This document shows positions 58,501 through 64,000 of a DNA stretch of 64,000 nucleotides, one piece after another. Numbering within the stretch: position 1 is the first letter of the stretch; each line of letters starts with the position of its first letter. The notes below the pieces were generated by a model. The model was not told where the DNA came from and did not search any database. It saw only the letters and a program-made list of their open reading frames with translations. This stretch comes from Heterobasidion occidentale (lineage: Eukaryota; Basidiomycota; Agaricomycetes; Russulales; Bondarzewiaceae): positions 3,348,001 through 3,412,000 of the forward strand of contig JBCAQO010000003.1 of NCBI GenBank assembly GCA_039111635.1, written 5' to 3'. A program made the position numbers and the translations under genes.

Positions 58501-60493
58501 CATCTCCGAAACATCTCGAAGCGCCGTCCGCGCGATGCTCGATACCCTCTCACCTACCGACCCCATTCTTCTCCTCGCTGTTGTCGACGGCCCTTACATG
58601 TCCCTCCCTCGCGATGTGCGAGCGTGGTTCGGCCCCACTCGCGACAATCGCGTCGAGTTTACCAACCCTACCGCTCGACATCGTGAGGCGTTCTTCGAAG
58701 GCATACTGCAGGATGTCCGACGGCCGCCGAATCACTTCCCAGACGGCGTGAAACGGAAGAAGCGTGTGCTGGAGGAGCTGCCCATTGCGCCTCCTCTGGA
58801 ACCGCGGAAGCCGACTGCAGCTGAGCTGGCGCTCCAGGAGGAGCACGACCTGCGCTTGATCACTCTGCTTCGATATCGCCTCGGACCGATTCTTACGGAA
58901 TTGAAGAAGAAGTTCAAGCGATTCACGAAGCGGGCGGCGGTGAGTGAACTTTCGACGATGATCATGTCGGTGTGTCCTCGTGCTTACGATGGGTGATAGG
59001 AGGAGTACAATCTCGACATGGAAGATCAAATTAATGTGGTCGCACCCTTACCCAATCCCGTTGTGGAAATGGTGACTGCAACCGCCGAATTCCAGTCCGG
59101 CCCTAATGGCATCACTGAAATCGTCGGCGAAGAGACCGCTCAGATGGTCAATGGGGAGGTCGAGGCGCCGCCTCCAATCCAGGAACCACCGCGTCAAATA
59201 TCCCCTCCTCCTCAGCCCACCCCGCCGAAACTGTTCAATATGGATCTCGAGCGGATGCATCTAGAGCTGTACAAGGACCGGTATCTCACGCCACAAGCCT
59301 TCTTGGACGACGTCGGCAAGATGGTCCACAATGCGGATGTGCGCATGCACGAAGACCCGGACAGGCTGTACAGAGCACAGGCGATGTTCACCGCGGCCGA
59401 GGTCAGCATCCAGGACTTCGATCCCCAGTTTCGCCTGGAATGCGAGCGCATGGCAGTCCGCGAACGCCAGCGCCGGCAGGAGCGCAAGGAGCAACTGCGC
59501 GCATCGCAGGAGGCGGAGGCGACGGCCGCGAACAGCAGCAATGGTGAATACGCCCCCGGCACGCGGCGGAGCGCCCGTCAGAACGGAGAAAAGGTCGATA
59601 TCCGTAGCATCGGCGATCCGTCACTGATCGAGCGGCGACTGAAGAGGCATCGATCGAACGAGGCGAGCAATGACTCGCAGGCATCGGGTGAAGAGAACAA
59701 TGGGGAAGGGCGGAGTAACAAGCGATCGCGCGTCGCGAGTGTGGAGCAGGAACAGGTCGATGGACTGGCGTCAAATGGTGTTCGCTTCGCTGACGATGCC
59801 CTTCCGCCACCGCTTACACCCCAGCGGCCGCTGCCTCTTCAGGAGGACGAACTGCGTTTATTGCAGTCTGAGCTACAGGCGCAGTACTCGCACCCTCCTG
59901 CACCGAGCGGCCTGGCCACGCTGCTCAACCCCGTCACTCCGGAGGCTTCATCTACTTCTTCTCATCCATTTCACCAGCCTGGTGCTATCACCTTTGGAGT
60001 TGCACCTCTGCTAATGATGCATCAAACCTACGATGTCCCGATGCCCTTTGCACAGCCTATGGAACTACCGTCTACCCCAATCAAGAGGACTCCTCCGAAT
60101 GTAACGCTCCCTCGTGCTCCTTCATTAGAAATATCAGAAGCTTTATCGGAACCGGTAGCCTCGACTTCCACGCTACCTGCCGATGTACCAGAGATCTATG
60201 TCGCGGAGCCTGAGCCTGAGCCTATGGAAGTCGAACGCGAGCTAACACCGCTTCCTGATTTCCACATCGACGAATTCTCAATCACCCGCTTGAAAACCTC
60301 TTTGTGCGATCACACAAGTCATCTGTCCGTGGAACAGCTAGAGCAGCTGCGCGCGACGTGCCTGTCTTGTGTCTGGCGCCATCGGACGGAGTGGAATCGC
60401 GACGCGTTGATTCAGGAGCTGCAGAGTGTAATAGAAGAGTTCGTGGAGGAAGTGCGTGCGGACGAGGACTCATCGTTCATGGACCACGCTTGA
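55573..60493 (+). CDS. Yta7/ATAD2-type AAA ATPase with bromodomain
   Basis: Nine exons: 55573-56797, 56847-56919, 56972-57145, 57210-57664, 57726-57858, 57920-58129, 58192-58345, 58406-58939 and 59000-60493. They total 4,452 nt (1,483 aa) with no break. The acidic, Arg-rich N-terminus covers residues 1-410. The first AAA domain has Walker [26 protein letters not shown], Walker [10 protein letters not shown] and [20 protein letters not shown]. The second AAA domain is degenerate: GPAGMGQAY in place of Walker A and IVFIPSLVG in place of Walker B. A bromodomain-like region follows at 59230-59450 ([36 protein letters not shown]). Acidic and Pro-rich tail. By homology it is a nuclear hexameric nucleosome/histone chaperone. 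Intron 3 starts with GC rather than GT. Confidence 0.92.
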
Positions 60494-60825
60494 CTTGCGG
60501 ATTGTCTGTGACGGTCGTCGGGTGGATTTATTGCGCGCGAGTTGGTTTGTGTGTGTGTAGCTTTCGTATTCGAACTTATCTGTATTGATAGTATCTCCTC
60601 GCTGCCATGTAATATGCTACTCTGTTCTATATAATGTGCTACCTTCTCTCCAGTCTTCAGGTGAAAATCAGGTCAAGGAAAGTCCCATGTAGGAGTATAG
60701 AAAACGTCGCAACGTTTGATAGTCGCCGTGTAAGCCGTCCAAGTCAATTCTGCATGTTGGCGCATGTTGGTGCTCTTATTCCTGACAAATAGGGAGCTAA
60801 TCACCGCATAAAGTGTACCAAGCTG
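60494..60825. other. ATPase 3' flank
   Basis: Includes a GT-rich stretch just after the stop. Nothing else is seen before the inverted-repeat arm starts. Confidence 0.5.
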
Positions 60826-60999
60826 ATATTGGGACTGATCAGGACCAATTAAGGCCAATTATCAGTATCCGAAAGTGGACTTCGAGGCAATCATTCTTTC
60901 CACTGCACCGTCACTTTGATTTCCATACTCACGGATCGCGTCGCTCCTCAGCGCTCGGCAACGCAAGGAGGCCCTCGGCATCTGGTTCTGCACTTGTCA

Positions 61000-61941
61000 C
61001 TTATGCTAGGTGCACTAGTTGAGAGGGTGTGCCGAGCAGGTCGTTACGCTGATCTTTGCTTGTGGTGAGATCGATATGTATCGGTTTTCACTGAGTACAT
61101 AACGTCAACTTTAGGTTCCGCTGGTCTCTCTTCTTGCGAGTCTCCTTATAGATGAGGAGCAGCCAGAGGTCGGTTTCGTGGCTCGAGCTGGCAAGCATAT
61201 TCGAGACCACGCCTTCTGGTGCCAATTTCCTTGCAGTGAGCGCTGTAGTCTTCCTATCGTGAACAATGCTTCTTCTTCCTCCTGTCGCTCAGCAAACTAA
61301 AGATTCAGTGCGACGAATTCAATCGCGTTCGCCCAATCTGCGTCTGCTTTAATTGATATCGACATTGAGCCACCGGATCGAGACAGACTGCCTTTGCCGA
61401 CGTTTTGTGGAGCAGGTATGGTCTGTATCGCATTTTTCGTTGTGCGCTCTGGCCTCTTTTCCAACATCAGCCGTCGATGTGTCGACGAAACGGGCTCTGC
61501 GAACTTTGTTCTTCAGCCTTGTGTACGGTGAAGACTCGACTGGGCTGCGAGGATCGTGCCTGTAATGGTGGTGTGCAGCTGCGCGGGCAACGTCGTCGAG
61601 TGTCGTACCAACAAGTCCTGCCTCGCGGAACATCTCTGGCCCCTGTCTCTCTCAAATGCGCCCTCGCGGCCATCGTCCCACTCGCAGTTTCATTCTCGGA
61701 CCTACCTTCATATCCGAATCTTGTGTGCTCCATTCGTCGGGCATTTGACGACGCACTATCTGTCGGCACGTCTGACCCCTCGCGTGCTCTAGTCGGGTTA
61801 GCTGCGTTGCGATTCCGCGTCAGTAACCTTGCAGTTGGTCTATGGCTCATGCAATGTATGTTCTTTGTTGTGATCTCCTGGTGCGCTGTCCTTGAACACT
61901 CACTCCTGTCTCTTATACGCTACATGAGAGGGGACCTATAG
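61000..61941 (+). pseudogene. Second copy of the membrane-protein gene, internally deleted
   Basis: Same segments as 26212-27411 in inverted orientation (LPLPTFCGAGMV-type TM segment, VGLWLMQCMFFVVISWCAVL, stop at 61941). The exon that in the left arm encodes FGVLLASWVATLIF is missing most of its 5' part, with the ends joined at GCAGGTCG|TTACGCTG, near a short similarity (GGTTG/GGTCG). The loss of a hydrophobic segment makes this copy probably defective. Confidence 0.5.
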
Positions 61942-62545
61942 AGCACAAACGAGGCGATGATTCGTTCTGGTATGCGACACAAGTATTTTGTTCTTTTTTT
62001 GTTCTGTGATTGAGGTTTACCAAGAACTCTCGTAGATATTGCGTCGTCGATCTTGCAGTAGTTGGTGTGAGTCACGCCGCGGTCTACAGGATGCTGATGG
62101 AAATATGAGACCCCGTCGGAGCAAGAGCCCTTACGGTCCGTTCATAGATTGATATTGCTTCGATCTCAGAGCAACCATGGTCGTCACTCGGCAATGCCGC
62201 AATCGACGACCTGCCCAGTTGAGCGTGTTTGCAGTCTCAGTGTCGTGGTGCAAAGAGCTGTCAAACAAACTGGCAGTGTATTCCAATGTATCGTGGTCGT
62301 AGAAAGCTCATCGTGCAAGGCTTTGCCCCAAGCCCCGGATTGGATGCATTAGAAAAAGAGCAAAGGAAAAAAATTCGGTGGTTGCATATGAGGCCGATGA
62401 CCTTGCATCGCCGTTGTCCACTACCACGTCCGATCTCTCGGCTGTTTCAGTCTGTCCAATATGGTAACAGCATTTCCCTATTTGGCCACGACTAAATGGC
62501 GCGTCGCGACGCGTTGCTGGCCGGCGCCTGTTGTTTCTGACCACC

Positions 62546-64000
62546 ATGGCTTCTCCTCCTCCCTACTCAGCCCAGGACATGTCTGCAACCGTCGACGTTG
62601 TCGTATTCAAAGCATCTAATAACGGATCCGGCGAATCCAAGGCTACTCTCAGAGGCCTGCCCCGTCCCGTCAAATACAAAGATGTTGCCGCGGAGCTCGT
62701 TCGACAGGGTGCGTTCGGCGTAGTGTGGGTTAGCGCGAGGGCGTGCTGACCGGATCGAAGGTTTTGACAAGCCGAAGGCTTTGATATCCAGCTCGCCAGA
62801 ATGCTTTGTTGAAGTCACCGATGGCCCCTCGGGTCGTACCGGAGACGGGCATTGGCAAATCAACATGTCAGTTTCCCTGATTCTCTGCCTGTTGAGACTG
62901 CTGTTTCGCGGAGCTCACTGGCTATGACCTATATCGATCTGTAGCGACCAGCCGTTGCTGCATTTTTACAACAAGGTCTTCCTTCCGGCTAGTGCGGGAG
63001 GCGCCCTGGAGATGCCACCTCCTTATGACACCAACGAAGCGCGTCTGGCTCACAATGGCCGGATAGCGCAAGTAAACGGGGTCAACATCCGCTTTCACAG
63101 GTCAGTTGCGTGCCGTCGCTTGTCTTCTCGATACTCACGTCGCGTATCTCAATGTGCAGGACCATTCGCGTTCCCGGTGCGTCTTTCCTGCAATTGTCAC
63201 GTGCCTCGGTGTACTCAAGTCATTTGCAGATAATGACAAGACCCATGCCCTCCCTCCCGACATGGGTCCGTTCCAGCTCTTGTAAGTGTTCACCTGACCC
63301 CCTCTTGCGTCTCTGCCTCATCAATAGCCACATCCCAGCAATGTGGGCAGCGCGACGGACACTCTCCCTAAATCTGTCTTGAGTAAAGGCGGAGCATTCC
63401 TGGTACGCGCTCGGTCTCGACGTCCTAATTCCAAGTGTCCTCACGAGCGGCGACAGAGCATGTACCAGCGCGAAGCCATGTGGATGTCGTTCAACTCCGC
63501 AAGCCCCAAGGAGTCCTACGCCGTGAAGATCTCCGTTGGCGGAGTGAACGCTCTGACCGGGGTCCCGCAAGACGCGAGTTCGTGCGGGAAGCAAGATTAT
63601 CTTCCGATCGGTGGTGAGGGCGGTCAACTGCAAGTTTTGCGCTTCTTTCTCTCCGTCGTACGTCACTCACGTCGCGATACGTCGATTTAGGTGGCTCGTG
63701 AGTAGTTTGGAATGATAAACATGCGGTGACCCCAGAGACTGACTCTGCATCAGGACGGCATTTCCACAGCTCCGGGCGTTGTGCGGCGTGCGCTTTCTCT
63801 GTCGATTAACTAGCAAAATTCACAGCATTGACATGTTCCCGTTTAGAATTTGTGGCGATGCCCCTCGGGAAGGATACACTGTCGAGGGACAGGTGACAGG
63901 AGTCGAGGTACACGCTCTCTCGACGTCCCTGACACCGTCCTGAAAAGCTGACTGCGATCCGCTTCCGCAGGACGAGGGCGGCATTCAAATCGACGTGTAC
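62546..64000 (+). CDS. Second copy of the ubiquitin/RING gene, 5' two thirds, cut by the window end
   Basis: ATG at 62546 (MASPPPYSAQDMSATVDVVV). Same exons and introns as 25607 downward, with few amino-acid changes (Gly to Ala in NGRIxQVNGVN). The window ends in the exon GGIQIDVY, before the ubiquitin-like and RING domains, so it is unknown whether this copy has them. The likely frame breaks near 63384-63388 (TAAAGG) and 63866-63873 (CGGGAAGG) are the same as in the left copy. They are therefore older than the duplication, or my reading of splice sites there is wrong. Confidence 0.75.

Larger units (their letters stand above)
60826..64000. repeat. Right arm of the large inverted duplication
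   Basis: Reverse complement of 24151-27501, beginning at a sharp edge near 60826 and running off the window end. About 170 bp of the left arm are missing between roughly 61045 and 61050. Confidence 0.9.

Overview
The window looks like nuclear DNA of a filamentous basidiomycete, most likely an Agaricomycete. Genes are split by many short introns (about 50-70 nt, GT...AG, several with CTAAC/CTRAY-type branch sites). Several protein families are typical of mushrooms and polypores: a multi-TM family with a CDDxxxCRT-type N-terminus, a CYP64-like P450, a secreted epoxide hydrolase, and a chromodomain Ty3 element. It is a scaffold with one 100-N gap (47187-47286).

Layout. 1-3873: gag and the protease/RT part of a Ty3-type retrotransposon, cut off by a second element. 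3874-14789: a nearly complete chromovirus on the minus strand, with 650-bp LTRs about 1.2% diverged. It has gag, pol with chromodomain, an extra ORF after pol, and about 2.6 kb of noncoding repeat and hairpin sequence before the 3' LTR. Its LTR and leader fit Tf1/sushi-like self-priming. 14790-17700: repeat-derived DNA with a 730-bp TIR element. 17.7-38 kb: mostly minus-strand host genes. These are an F-box protein, a protein combining a long N-terminal region with ubiquitin-like and RING domains, two or three membrane proteins, a coiled-coil protein, and an epoxide hydrolase with a signal peptide and C-terminal HDEL. 40.3-54.0 kb: a P450 followed by a convergent pair of paralogous membrane-protein genes, all present twice on either side of the gap. 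55.6-60.5 kb: a complete Yta7/ATAD2-type AAA ATPase with bromodomain (1,483 aa by my exon model). 60.8-64.0 kb: an inverted copy of 24.15-27.5 kb.

Two structural points affect every count made from this window. First, the 6.45-kb direct duplication is bounded on both sides by the gap, as expected if two overlapping contig ends (or two alleles of a dikaryon) were placed side by side. Second, many otherwise well-kept genes carry single-base frameshifts, and the two copies of the duplicated block have different ones. This points to consensus errors at least as much as to pseudogenes. Several models below are therefore described as 'one-base break' rather than called dead.

The most unusual feature is the noncoding part of the chromovirus. 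About 17 copies of a ~21-nt motif, several as doublets with 5-6-nt spacers, are interleaved with many perfect short hairpins. Four more perfect hairpins sit one after another in the R-U5 leader directly behind the predicted self-primer.
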